Positions 1-6,269 of a DNA stretch of 12,259 nt are shown here, piece after piece (the first letter of the stretch is position 1; every line of letters starts with the position of its first letter). The stretch lies in the NCBI GenBank assembly GCA_944331945.1, contig CALVJC010000047.1, forward strand, positions 1 to 12,259. Reading direction: 5' to 3'. The DNA is from an uncultured Bacilli bacterium (GTDB taxonomy: Bacteria > Bacillota_I > Bacilli_A > RF39 > UBA660). The translations under genes were made by a program, and so were the position numbers. The notes under the pieces were generated by a model that searched no databases, was not told the origin of the DNA, and saw only the letters and a program-made list of their open reading frames with translations.

Positions 1-693
1 ATCGGCAAAGCGATTGCCTTAGAATATGCCAGCCATGGTTACCAAGTGATCCTTACTTATCATACGAGAAAAGAAGAAATGCGAAAGGTCAAAAAAGAAA
101 TCGAAGAAAAGTATCATCAGAACGTAGAAGCTTTTTCTCTTGATCTTTCGAAAGAAGAGGAAATTGAAGCCTTATGCCAACAACTAGAGAATACTTCTCT
201 TGATGTTTTAATCAACAATGCCGCGATTGCTCTTGATACCGTTTTCGAAGATAAAACAAAAACGAACTTTCAAAAAACGTTAGATGTGAATCTCATTGGA
301 CCTTTTCTCTTATGTCAAAAAATAGGAAAGAGAATGTTTGAACAGAAAAAAGGAATCATCATAAATATCACTTCAACCAATGGGATCGATACCCCTTATG
401 TTGAAAGTTTAGACTATGATGCTTCCAAAGCCGGCCTTATTTCTCTTACCCATAACTTAGCAAGAGCCTTTGCCCCTTATCTTCGCGTCAATGCGATTGC
501 TCCAGGCTGGGTAAATACCGAAATGAGTCATTCCTTAGATGAAACCTTTAAAAAACAAGAAGAAGCCAAAATTTTATTAGATCGTTTTGCAGATCCGGAA
601 GAAATTGCTTCGGTAGCTTATTTCCTTTCTACCGAAGGTGCCAGCTATATTAACGATAGTATTATTCGTGTCGATGGAGGTGTAAAAAGATGA
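1..693 (+). CDS. ymfI: SDR-family reductase, probable EF-P 5-aminopentanone reductase (YmfI-like), 5' truncated
   Basis: The reading frame is open from base 1 and encodes 230 residues. It begins inside the glycine-rich NAD(P) loop (IGKAIA), so about 10-13 N-terminal residues are missing. SDR landmarks are present: NNAA near fragment residues 72-75, catalytic Ser in NITSTNG (codon 373-375), the Y-x3-K pair in YDASK (Tyr codon 415-417, Lys 427-429), the APGWVNT segment and a C-terminal RVDGG. The fold and NAD(P)-linked carbonyl reduction are clear. The substrate is inferred: the stop codon overlaps the start of a ynbB homologue by 4 bp (ATGA), and in B. subtilis the SDR YmfI and YnbB both act in 5-aminopentanol modification of EF-P. 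FabG (3-oxoacyl-ACP reductase) is the main alternative, since the two are hard to separate by motif, but no fatty-acid genes are adjacent. An internal GTG at 46 is not the real start. Confidence 0.85.
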   Translation: MGKAIALEYASHGYQVILTYHTRKEEMRKVKKEIEEKYHQNVEAFSLDLSKEEEIEALCQQLENTSLDVLINNAAIALDTVFEDKTKTNFQKTLDVNLIGPFLLCQKIGKRMFEQKKGIIINITSTNGIDTPYVESLDYDASKAGLISLTHNLARAFAPYLRVNAIAPGWVNTEMSHSLDETFKKQEEAKILLDRFADPEEIASVAYFLSTEGASYINDSIIRVDGGVKR

Positions 694-1916
694 ATCAAGA
701 CCAAATAAATAAAATAGAACAAAAAATAGAACCATTCTTAAAAAAGATTGACAAAATAGAACAACAAAACAGCAATAAAGTCTTAGCGGCCTTTCAAGAA
801 GTAGGAGTTGCCACCACTGACTTTTTTGGTACGACCGGTTATGGTTACCAAGACGAAGGACGAGAAAAAATTGAAAAAATTTTTGCCAAGGTATTAGGAA
901 GTGAAGATGCTCTTGTCCGTACCCAATTTATCTCGGGCAGTCATGCTTTAACAGTAGCCTTTTTTGCCTTATTGCGTCCTTCTGATATTCTCCTAAGTAT
1001 CAGTGGCAAACCTTACGATACCTTAGATGAAGTTATTGGGATCAAAGAAAACCCTTCATCATTAAAATCCTTTGGCATTCAGTATCATCAAATTGATCTA
1101 GTAGAAAATGACTTTGATTATGATGCGATCGTAGCTTTTTTAAAAAAAGAAAAAGTAAAAGTCATTGAAATCCAACGTTCCAAAGGCTATTCTGAACGAA
1201 AATCCTTATCGATCGAAAAAGTAGCCAAAGTCATTCAAAAAATAAGAGAAGTGGATCAAGAAGTCATCATTATGGTAGATAATTGTTACTGTGAATTTGT
1301 AACCACCAAAGAACCTTGCGAAGTAGGAGCAGACCTCGTAGTAGGCTCTCTCATAAAAAACTTAGGCGGCGGTATTGCCCCAAACGGAGCTTATATTGCG
1401 GGCCGAAAAGACTTAGTCGAACTAGCAGCCGAACGTTTAACCTTACCGGGCGAGGGGAGAGATGTAGGACCTACCTTTGATATGAATAAACAACTCCTCC
1501 AAGGATTATTCTTTGCTCCCAGTGTCGTAGCAAGTTCCTTGAAGACAGCACTATTCACCTCGGCTATCATGGAAGAGCTAGGCTATCAAGTAGAACCCAA
1601 ATATAACGAAGAAAGAGTGGATATCGTTCAAAACATTATCTTCCACAACAGAGAAGACTTAATTCTCTATTGCCAAGGTATCCAAAAAGCCTCTGCGATC
1701 GATTCCATCTCTCTTCCCATACCAGATGCAATGCCCGGATATCAAGATGAAATCATCATGGCCAGTGGCAGCTTCACCCAAGGCTCGTCCATTGAACTTT
1801 CTTGTGATGGACCTCTAAGAGAACCTTACATCGCTTACCAACAAGGATCTCTTACATACTGTTATGGCAAACAAAGTGTCCTTTTGGCCATTCAATATTT
1901 GCAAGAGCAGAAATAG
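690..1916 (+). CDS. ynbB: YnbB-type PLP-dependent enzyme (methionine gamma-lyase / 'aluminum resistance' family), EF-P modification
   Basis: 408 residues, full length for the family that databases often call aluminum-resistance protein or cystathionine beta-lyase-like (Met_gamma_lyase fold). Visible marks are GYGYQDEGRE (about residues 50-59), SGSHA (82-86) in the cofactor-phosphate region, Asp197 in VDNCY, which would contact the pyridine nitrogen, and Lys223 in GSLIKNLGGG as the Schiff-base lysine. The C-terminal domain carries GSFTQGSSIELSCDGP. It is cytosolic. The start codon overlaps the SDR stop (ATGA), implying translational coupling and one operon. In B. subtilis ynbB is required for 5-aminopentanolylation of EF-P, and an SDR partner fits the YmfI step, so I favour that role over amino-acid catabolism. 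The chemistry it performs is not evident from the sequence. No convincing terminator follows before the spoIIIAH promoter. Confidence 0.88.
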   Translation: MNQDQINKIEQKIEPFLKKIDKIEQQNSNKVLAAFQEVGVATTDFFGTTGYGYQDEGREKIEKIFAKVLGSEDALVRTQFISGSHALTVAFFALLRPSDILLSISGKPYDTLDEVIGIKENPSSLKSFGIQYHQIDLVENDFDYDAIVAFLKKEKVKVIEIQRSKGYSERKSLSIEKVAKVIQKIREVDQEVIIMVDNCYCEFVTTKEPCEVGADLVVGSLIKNLGGGIAPNGAYIAGRKDLVELAAERLTLPGEGRDVGPTFDMNKQLLQGLFFAPSVVASSLKTALFTSAIMEELGYQVEPKYNEERVDIVQNIIFHNREDLILYCQGIQKASAIDSISLPIPDAMPGYQDEIIMASGSFTQGSSIELSCDGPLREPYIAYQQGSLTYCYGKQSVLLAIQYLQEQK

Positions 1917-1931
1917 CCTTCCATTTTTCTA

Positions 1932-1960
1932 TTCATAAAAACAGTTTCCTCTCATACATT
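1932..1960 (+). promoter_or_regulatory. Sigma-E-like promoter of spoIIIAH
   Basis: The -10 element CATACATT (1953-1960) matches the B. subtilis sigma-E consensus CATACAnT exactly. An ATA-centred -35 (TCATAAA, 1933-1939) lies 13 bp upstream, slightly shorter than usual. It sits 25 bp before the spoIIIAH start and just upstream of a strong GGGAGGA ribosome site at 1973-1979. In B. subtilis the spoIIIA operon is sigma-E dependent, so site and gene agree. This is a motif match only. Confidence 0.6.
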
Positions 1961-1984
1961 ATAGTAGTTAAAGGGAGGAAACGT

Positions 1985-2494
1985 ATGATAAACAAACAAA
2001 ATTTGTGGTTCTTAACATTATTTAGTTTAATTCTAGTTTTAAGCGTTTACTATATTACCATGCCAAGTGATTTATTGGTAGCAAGCAAAGCGGCGGAAAA
2101 TACTAGTGAAACGGAAACAACTACCGAAGAAGAAACAACCATCTCTGAAACCAATAACTTAACCGCCTTACGTGTCAGCTTAGAAGAAGAACGGGATGCT
2201 ACAAAATCACAATTAGAGGCGACGATGACGGATGAAAATGCCACCACAGAAGAAAAAAACAACGCTTACGAACAATTAAAATATCTAAGTGAAGTCGAAG
2301 GAACCGAAGAAAAACTAGAAAAACTGATTAAAGAAAACTATAAACTGGACAGTTTTGTAAAAGTAGACACAACGCAAATTAAAGTGGTTGCGGTTGCCAA
2401 AGAACATGATAATACCTTAGCGAATAATATCATGCGCACCATACAAAACGAATTTGAAGACAAACAAACCATAACCGTAAAATTTGAAACCTAG
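1985..2494 (+). CDS. spoIIIAH: Stage III sporulation protein AH (SpoIIIAH-like)
   Basis: 169 residues. The N-terminus (INKQNLWFLTLFSLILVLSVYYI) closely resembles B. subtilis SpoIIIAH, with a single membrane segment at about residues 8-24. An acidic Thr/Glu-rich linker follows (about 34-58), then the ring-building motif domain with LEEERDATKSQLEA and YLSEVEGTEEKLEKLIKE, again near-identical in pattern to SpoIIIAH. In the family this protein sits in the mother-cell membrane around the engulfed forespore and binds SpoIIQ to form the intercellular channel. It is shorter than the roughly 218-residue B. subtilis protein, mostly in the linker. The gene is an orphan: no spoIIIAA-AG genes lie upstream, and it has its own sigma-E-like promoter. 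GGGAGGA at 1973-1979 supports the ATG. gerE and gerM follow. Confidence 0.93.
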   Translation: MINKQNLWFLTLFSLILVLSVYYITMPSDLLVASKAAENTSETETTTEEETTISETNNLTALRVSLEEERDATKSQLEATMTDENATTEEKNNAYEQLKYLSEVEGTEEKLEKLIKENYKLDSFVKVDTTQIKVVAVAKEHDNTLANNIMRTIQNEFEDKQTITVKFET

Positions 2495-2504
2495 GAGTTT
2501 ATCC

Positions 2505-2534
2505 CACAACAAAAAACCGCTTTCTCATAAGATA
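2505..2534 (+). promoter_or_regulatory. Sigma-K-like promoter of gerE
   Basis: CATAAGATA (2526-2534) matches the sigma-K -10 pattern CATAnnnTA. A CACA -35 element (core AC at 2506-2507) lies at 2505-2508, giving a 17-bp spacer, as in B. subtilis sigma-K promoters. gerE of B. subtilis is transcribed by sigma-K, so the assignment fits the gene. The predicted start near 2541 leaves a leader of about 35 nt. Confidence 0.55.
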
Positions 2535-2551
2535 CTAGTGAAAGATACTAG
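2529..2551 (+). repeat. Direct repeat AAGATACTAG x2 in gerE leader
   Basis: The 10-mer AAGATACTAG occurs at 2529-2538 and again at 2542-2551, 13 bp apart. The first copy overlaps the sigma-K-like -10 element and the second lies just before the ribosome site. It may be an operator or a chance local duplication. It does not match the B. subtilis GerE box (TRGGY core). Confidence 0.6.
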
Positions 2552-2575
2552 CAAAGGGAAAGGGGATATTAAAAC

Positions 2576-2782
2576 ATGCATAAAGGGATCTTGACCCAAA
2601 GAGAAAAAGAAGTCTTTGAATTGCTTGTCATGAGTAAAAGTACCAAAGAAATTGCTACCATGCTACACATCAGTGAGAAAACGGTGAGAAATCATATTTC
2701 CAATGTGATGCAGAAGCTCGGTGTCAAAGGAAGAGCCAGTGCCGTTGTCGAACTTTTAAAATTACAAGAAATTCATCTTTAA
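2576..2782 (+). CDS. gerE: Spore-specific transcriptional regulator GerE
   Basis: 68 residues, essentially one LuxR/GerE-type helix-turn-helix domain with no receiver domain, as in the 74-residue B. subtilis GerE. LTQREKEVFELLV (about 6-18), STKEIATMLHISEKTVRNHI (about 21-40) and the C-terminal helix QKLGVKGRASAVVELLK match GerE nearly residue for residue. GerE is the last regulator of the mother-cell line: it acts with sigma-K RNA polymerase to activate or repress coat and late genes. The very high similarity across the DNA-reading helix suggests the target site is conserved. AGGGG at 2561-2565 serves the ATG. The stop codon runs into a terminator, so it is probably a single-gene transcript. 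Confidence 0.95.
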   Translation: MHKGILTQREKEVFELLVMSKSTKEIATMLHISEKTVRNHISNVMQKLGVKGRASAVVELLKLQEIHL

Positions 2783-2806
2783 AAGTACTGTTTTAGTACT
2801 TTTTTT
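2781..2806 (+). terminator. Rho-independent terminator of gerE
   Basis: AAAAGTACT (2781-2789) pairs perfectly with AGTACTTTT (2795-2803) across a 5-nt loop (GTTTT), and the T-run continues to 2806. The left arm starts inside the gerE stop codon. Confidence 0.85.
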
Positions 2807-2831
2807 CATATCATGAAATAGGTGAAGAAGC

Positions 2832-3782
2832 GTGATCAAGAAAAAAGCCATTCGAAAAATATTTATTACTACCATGAGTTTATTCATTATTTTAACCATT
2901 TATTTCATTCCTCTTTCTGTTCCTCAGGAAAAAACTTTAACCACAAATTTAGAATTAGAATATATTACCAGTTTAGGAAATCATTCCATTTATCTCTTAA
3001 ATGAAAATAACTATCTCGTAAAGACAAAAATCTTATTAGATGGCACTACCACGGAAGAAAATATCAAAACCATGTTATCAAACCTAACCTGTTCTAAAGA
3101 CTCAAAGTTTCCCAATTCTCTTAAAGCCATTATTCCCTTAAACACCAAAGTAAAGAGTGTTCTTTTGGAAGATTCTATAGCCACGATCAATTTCTCAAAA
3201 GAATTTTTAAATATCGAGGAAAACTTAGAAGAAAAACTGATCGAAGCCATTGTTTATAGCTTAACCGGTCTAAAAGGAGTAGATGGCGTTACCATTAAAG
3301 TAGAAAATGAAACCTTAACCAATCTTCCACATTCCGCAAAAGAATTAGATCCCGTTTTAACCCGCAAGATTGGCATCAACAAAAACTATGATTTAACAGG
3401 GACTAAAAACATCAATAAAGTTGTCATCTATTATACGGAAAATATAGACGATACAGCTTATTATGTTCCCGTAACCAAATATGTCAATGATGCCCGGGAT
3501 AAAATTAGTATTATTATCGAAGAACTAACCACCAGTTATATCTATGAACCTAACTTGAGCAGTTTAATCAATGAAAATACCGTCTTACTCGATCAAGCTC
3601 AAGAAGATGATTTGATGATCTTAAACTTTAACGATGCCTTATTTGATGCGGATGGACAGATTAAAGAAGAAGTCTTATATACCATTGGTTACTCTGTCTT
3701 TGATAACTATGATGTCAATACGACTTCTATCCGCGTCAATGGAGAAGAGCAAAAGGTGATCAAAAAGACGGATTTGCCATAA
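2832..3782 (+). CDS. gerM: Spore germination/sporulation protein GerM (two GerMN domains)
   Basis: 316 residues starting at GTG, with AGGTGA at 2819-2824 seven bases upstream. A frame-shifted GTG at 2822 opens only a short shadow frame. After a basic N-terminus comes one hydrophobic segment (about residues 10-28), then two GerMN-type repeats: about 50-165 (TKILLDGTTTEENIKTMLSNL, then SIATINFSKEF, then GVDGVTIKVENE) and about 193-310 (KVVIYYTEN, then DLMILNFNDALFD, then TTSIRVNGEE). GerM is an envelope protein of the mother cell-forespore interface and in B. subtilis is needed to assemble or localise the SpoIIIA-SpoIIQ channel, and for germination. Unlike B. subtilis GerM, I see no lipobox cysteine after the hydrophobic segment, so this one appears membrane-anchored rather than lipidated. 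It follows gerE, an order resembling the B. subtilis gerE-gerM neighbourhood. Confidence 0.9.
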   Translation: MIKKKAIRKIFITTMSLFIILTIYFIPLSVPQEKTLTTNLELEYITSLGNHSIYLLNENNYLVKTKILLDGTTTEENIKTMLSNLTCSKDSKFPNSLKAIIPLNTKVKSVLLEDSIATINFSKEFLNIEENLEEKLIEAIVYSLTGLKGVDGVTIKVENETLTNLPHSAKELDPVLTRKIGINKNYDLTGTKNINKVVIYYTENIDDTAYYVPVTKYVNDARDKISIIIEELTTSYIYEPNLSSLINENTVLLDQAQEDDLMILNFNDALFDADGQIKEEVLYTIGYSVFDNYDVNTTSIRVNGEEQKVIKKTDLP

Positions 3783-3840
3783 CAAAATTGTATTTTCACC
3801 TATAAAAGAAATAAAAAGACATATTTGACGTAAAATAAAG

Positions 3841-3869
3841 TTGTGAACTAAAAAAAAGAATGTTATAAT
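3841..3869 (+). promoter_or_regulatory. Sigma-A promoter of the TasA-like gene
   Basis: TTGTGA (3841-3846), a 17-bp spacer and a perfect TATAAT (3864-3869), with the gene start 25 bp downstream. This suggests vegetative expression, in contrast to the sporulation genes just upstream. Confidence 0.75.
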
Positions 3870-3893
3870 AGACATATACTAAAGGTGAGAAAG

Positions 3894-4445
3894 ATGAAGA
3901 AAGAAAAAAATGAAAAAAAGAAGAAAATAACTTATATCATAACTTTAATTGTTTTAGTCCTTGTTATTATTGGAGTGAGTTATGCTGCTTTTCAGTTTAC
4001 AGGGGAAGGAACAAAAGAAAACGTCATTACTGCTGGTTCTTTAAAACTAACCTTAGAAGAAACAAACATTATAACACTAGCGAACGTTTATCCGATGACA
4101 GATGAAGAGGCAGGTTCCTCGGGAAATCTCTCAAATACTTTTACCTTAGAAAATACCGGAAGCATTCCCGTGACTTATGAATTGTATTTAGATGATGCTT
4201 CTGTAACGGGGACAAGACTGGATGATAAGTTTATTAAGTATAGCATGAGTAAAACAGGAAGTAGTACGGGAACAGTCGCGCCTACTTATCTAACGAATCG
4301 TTTAATTGACAGTGGAACGTTACCTGCTAGTGGAAGCATTACTTATAATTTAAAGGTTTGGGTGACAACAGAAATAGATGGTGACATCGGAGGACAAAGC
4401 TGGAGTGCAAAACTAAGAGTAGAAGCAGAACAATCACAAAAATAA
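3894..4445 (+). CDS. TasA/camelysin-like exported surface protein (SipW-type signal)
   Basis: 183 residues from the ATG at 3894. I prefer this to the in-frame GTG at 3885 because that GTG lies within the ribosome site AAAGGTGAG (3881-3889). A strongly basic N-terminus (MKKEKNEKKKKK-like) leads into a hydrophobic stretch (about 12-29) ending VSYAAFQFTGEG, which resembles the SipW-dependent signals of TasA and camelysin. The mature part has the pattern ITAGSLKLTLEE, then PMTDEE, then FTLENTGSIPVTYELYLDD, then TYNLKVWV, ending KLRVEAEQ, consistent with the beta-sandwich of TasA/CalY fibre proteins. TasA forms matrix fibres in Bacillus, and a surface or fibre role here is inferred. It has no cell-wall sorting motif and no cysteines. 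It is a clear paralogue of the protein starting at 11204. No signal peptidase gene is adjacent. It lies between its own promoter and terminator. Confidence 0.8.
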   Translation: MKKEKNEKKKKITYIITLIVLVLVIIGVSYAAFQFTGEGTKENVITAGSLKLTLEETNIITLANVYPMTDEEAGSSGNLSNTFTLENTGSIPVTYELYLDDASVTGTRLDDKFIKYSMSKTGSSTGTVAPTYLTNRLIDSGTLPASGSITYNLKVWVTTEIDGDIGGQSWSAKLRVEAEQSQK

Positions 4446-4471
4446 TATAAATACAATCTAAAGCAAAAATG

Positions 4472-4499
4472 ACTTCATCGACGGATGAAGTTTTCTTTT
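4472..4499 (+). terminator. Rho-independent terminator after the TasA-like gene
   Basis: ACTTCATC (4472-4479), loop GACG, GATGAAGT (4484-4491): a perfect 8-bp stem followed by TTTTCTTTT. Confidence 0.9.
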
Positions 4500-4588
4500 A
4501 GATAAGAAAAAATAAAAGAAACTTTTCTGTGTGAATGATGGAAGGCAAAAAAGAAAAACCTCATAACCTATACTAGAGGTGAAAAGTT

Positions 4589-4894
4589 ATGAAGGAAATG
4601 ACCATGCAAGAATTACTTCTATTATCAGAAAACACAATCCTGAACATCATTGACATTCGGGAACATTATCTTTATGAAAGAGGCAGTATTCCCGGTGCCA
4701 AAAACATTCCTTTTCGCATTTTGAGAACCATGCCTGAAAAGTATCTCTTAAAAGAAGAAGTTTATTATATTTTTTGTGAAAATGGGTTTATGAGTAGTAG
4801 ACTAAAAAGCATCTTAGAAAAAGAAGGTTATCAAATAATGAATGTAAAAGATGGTTATGAGGCTTTCGAAAGAATGAAAAAAATGTTAAAATAA
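4589..4894 (+). CDS. Single-domain rhodanese-like protein
   Basis: 101 residues, one rhodanese domain with no signal peptide. Family marks are NIIDIREHYLYERGSIPGAKNIP (about 19-41; split here as DIRE, then GSIPGA, then NIP) and an active-site loop CENGFMS (63-69) with the catalytic Cys63. The family transfers sulfane sulfur through a cysteine persulfide. The loop matches CxxGxxS, but the arginine common just before the serine (CxxGxRS) is Met68 here, so substrate preference may differ. AGAGGTGA (4575-4582) supports the ATG at 4589 over the in-frame ATG at 4601. rmuC follows 15 bp downstream with its own ribosome site, so the two are probably co-transcribed. The sulfur acceptor cannot be named from the sequence. 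Confidence 0.85.
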   Translation: MKEMTMQELLLLSENTILNIIDIREHYLYERGSIPGAKNIPFRILRTMPEKYLLKEEVYYIFCENGFMSSRLKSILEKEGYQIMNVKDGYEAFERMKKMLK

Positions 4895-4909
4895 TAATAG
4901 AGGTGGATT

Positions 4910-5983
4910 ATGGACTATATTATTATTGCATTACTTATTTTAATTATTATTCTTTTGATTTTTTCTTTAATCAAAAATATCAATGAAGCGAGAATTACAG
5001 AACGCTTAGGAAACTTAGAAGTAACCATGGTCAAAGAATTAAATAACTTTAAAGATGGGTTACAAAAGGAATTACAAGAAGACTTTACCAAATTAAATGA
5101 ACAAGTAGAAAAAAGATTACTGGCCATTAATGAACAAGTCAACATGAGGCTCGATCAAAACTTTGAAAAAACCAATAAAACTTTTACATCCGTCATTGAA
5201 CGATTAAGTAAAATTGATGAAGCGCAGAAAAAGATCGATCATCTATCAAGTGATATTATTTCTCTCCAAAGTGTTCTAACAGATAAGAAGAGTCGGGGAA
5301 TCTTTGGAGAGGTGAACCTAAAACACATTCTTTCCAATGTCTTTGGGGAAAGAAACGATGCCATTTATCGTTTACAATACACTCTTCCCAATGGTACCAT
5401 TGCCGATAGTATTCTCTTCGCTCCCGAACCACTCGGAACCATTGCCATTGATTCCAAATTTCCTTTGGAGCACTATCAAAAAATGGTCGATCGTGATCTT
5501 TCCAAAGAAGAGAGAAACGATGCCGAAAAATTATTTAAACAAGATGTCAAAAAACACATTGACGCCATTGCTAACAAATACATCATTCCGGGAGTAACGA
5601 GCGATCAAGCCATTCTGTTTTTACCAGCGGAAGCGATATTCGCTGAGATGAATGCTTACCATCAAGACTTAATTGACTATGCCTATAAAAGAAGAGTATG
5701 GATCACATCACCTACAACCTTAATCTCTACCTTAACCGTGATTCAAATGATCATTAAAAATATGGAACGAGATAAATACACTTCTGTGATTCACGAAGAA
5801 CTAAACAAATTAGGCTTAGAATTCTCTCGTTACAAAGAACGTTGGGATAAACTCTCACGAAGCATTCAAGCCGTCAATAAAGATGTTGAAAATGTTTCCA
5901 TTACAACCGAAAAAATCAGTAAAAAATTTCAAGCCATTAATCAAGTAGAGATTCATGACCAAATCGAAGAAGAATTAGTCTAA
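4910..5983 (+). CDS. rmuC: DNA recombination protein RmuC homologue
   Basis: 357 residues. One N-terminal membrane segment (about 3-21) is followed by a long coiled coil (about 25-125), then the RmuC nuclease-like domain: GIFGEVNLKHIL (130-141), ADSILF with Asp166, and IDSKFPLEHY (180-189) with the D-x-K pair Asp181/Lys183. This layout suggests a PD-(D/E)xK-like metal site, and ILFLPAEAIFAE and VWITSPTTLI follow as further family signatures. RmuC limits recombination at inverted repeats in E. coli, but its biochemical activity is poorly defined. This protein is shorter than the E. coli form (roughly 475), as is usual for Gram-positive members. It lies 15 bp after the rhodanese gene and its stop codon sits inside a terminator stem. 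Confidence 0.93.
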   Translation: MDYIIIALLILIIILLIFSLIKNINEARITERLGNLEVTMVKELNNFKDGLQKELQEDFTKLNEQVEKRLLAINEQVNMRLDQNFEKTNKTFTSVIERLSKIDEAQKKIDHLSSDIISLQSVLTDKKSRGIFGEVNLKHILSNVFGERNDAIYRLQYTLPNGTIADSILFAPEPLGTIAIDSKFPLEHYQKMVDRDLSKEERNDAEKLFKQDVKKHIDAIANKYIIPGVTSDQAILFLPAEAIFAEMNAYHQDLIDYAYKRRVWITSPTTLISTLTVIQMIIKNMERDKYTSVIHEELNKLGLEFSRYKERWDKLSRSIQAVNKDVENVSITTEKISKKFQAINQVEIHDQIEEELV

Positions 5984-6002
5984 TAATAGACTTTTTTCTT
6001 TT
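5977..6002 (+). terminator. Probable terminator of rmuC
   Basis: AGTCTA (5977-5982), loop ATAA, TAGACT (5987-5992), then TTTTTCTTTT. The stem is perfect but only 6 bp and AT-rich, so termination may be partial. The stop codon TAA (5981-5983) lies within it. Confidence 0.65.
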
Positions 6003-6030
6003 GAATAAAATTCGGAATAATTTGTATAAT
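6001..6030 (+). promoter_or_regulatory. Sigma-A promoter of the 6067-7547 operon
   Basis: TTGAAT (6001-6006), an 18-bp spacer and a perfect TATAAT (6025-6030), placed 36 bp before the first start codon. The -35 overlaps the T-run of the preceding terminator. Confidence 0.7.
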
Positions 6031-6066
6031 AAAAGTAGATTGGAATAAAGTGTAACAGGTGATACT

Positions 6067-6267
6067 ATGACACGTTTTTTACTTTATATCGCTGGTTTTA
6101 TACTTCTAGTGGTTGGCCTTGTTTATTTTATAATCTATACCAATCTTTTTACCTTTGGATATTCCTTAAAAGAATATAGTCTTTATCTCTTTACTCATTT
6201 AGAGACATATAGTCTTTTTCTAGGAATTTTTCTTCTACTCTTAGCACTTTACAAGAAAGGAAAATAA
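6067..6267 (+). CDS. Small two-helix membrane protein of unknown function
   Basis: 66 residues. Two hydrophobic helices are apparent, about 4-27 (FLLYIAGFILLVVGLVYFII) and about 48-62 (YSLFLGIFLLLLALY), joined by a Tyr/Phe-rich loop, and the protein ends in KKGK. AGGTGAT at 6058-6064 precedes the ATG. The next gene starts 2 bp after the stop and its ribosome site lies in this gene's 3' end, so the two are translationally linked. I do not recognise the family. By context it may be a membrane partner of the YjbA-like protein. Confidence 0.7.
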   Translation: MTRFLLYIAGFILLVVGLVYFIIYTNLFTFGYSLKEYSLYLFTHLETYSLFLGIFLLLLALYKKGK

Positions 6268-6269
6268 CT

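Noticed and set aside
1905..1936. Terminator after ynbB (AAATAG with CTATTC)
   Set aside because: The complementarity is only about 5 bp with a long loop and no T-run after it.
2050..2262. Minus-strand open frame inside spoIIIAH
   Set aside because: It is the low-complexity complement of the Thr/Glu-rich linker, with no ribosome site and no recognisable family.
2807..2820. Sporulation promoter for gerM (CATATCAT or CATGAAATA)
   Set aside because: The matches to sigma-E or sigma-K are imperfect, and the transcript start would fall in the gerM ribosome site.
3873..3881. CATATACTA as a sigma-K -10 element; likewise CATAACCTA at 4562-4570
   Set aside because: Both touch or nearly touch the ribosome sites, so a start there would remove them. 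The sigma-A promoter at 3841-3869 explains the first case better.
3885..3893. GTG start for the TasA-like gene
   Set aside because: The GTG is part of the ribosome site AAAGGTGAG, and the ATG at 3894 is correctly spaced from it.
5337..5597. 86-codon + strand frame inside rmuC
   Set aside because: It overlaps the conserved RmuC domain in another frame and has no ribosome site.
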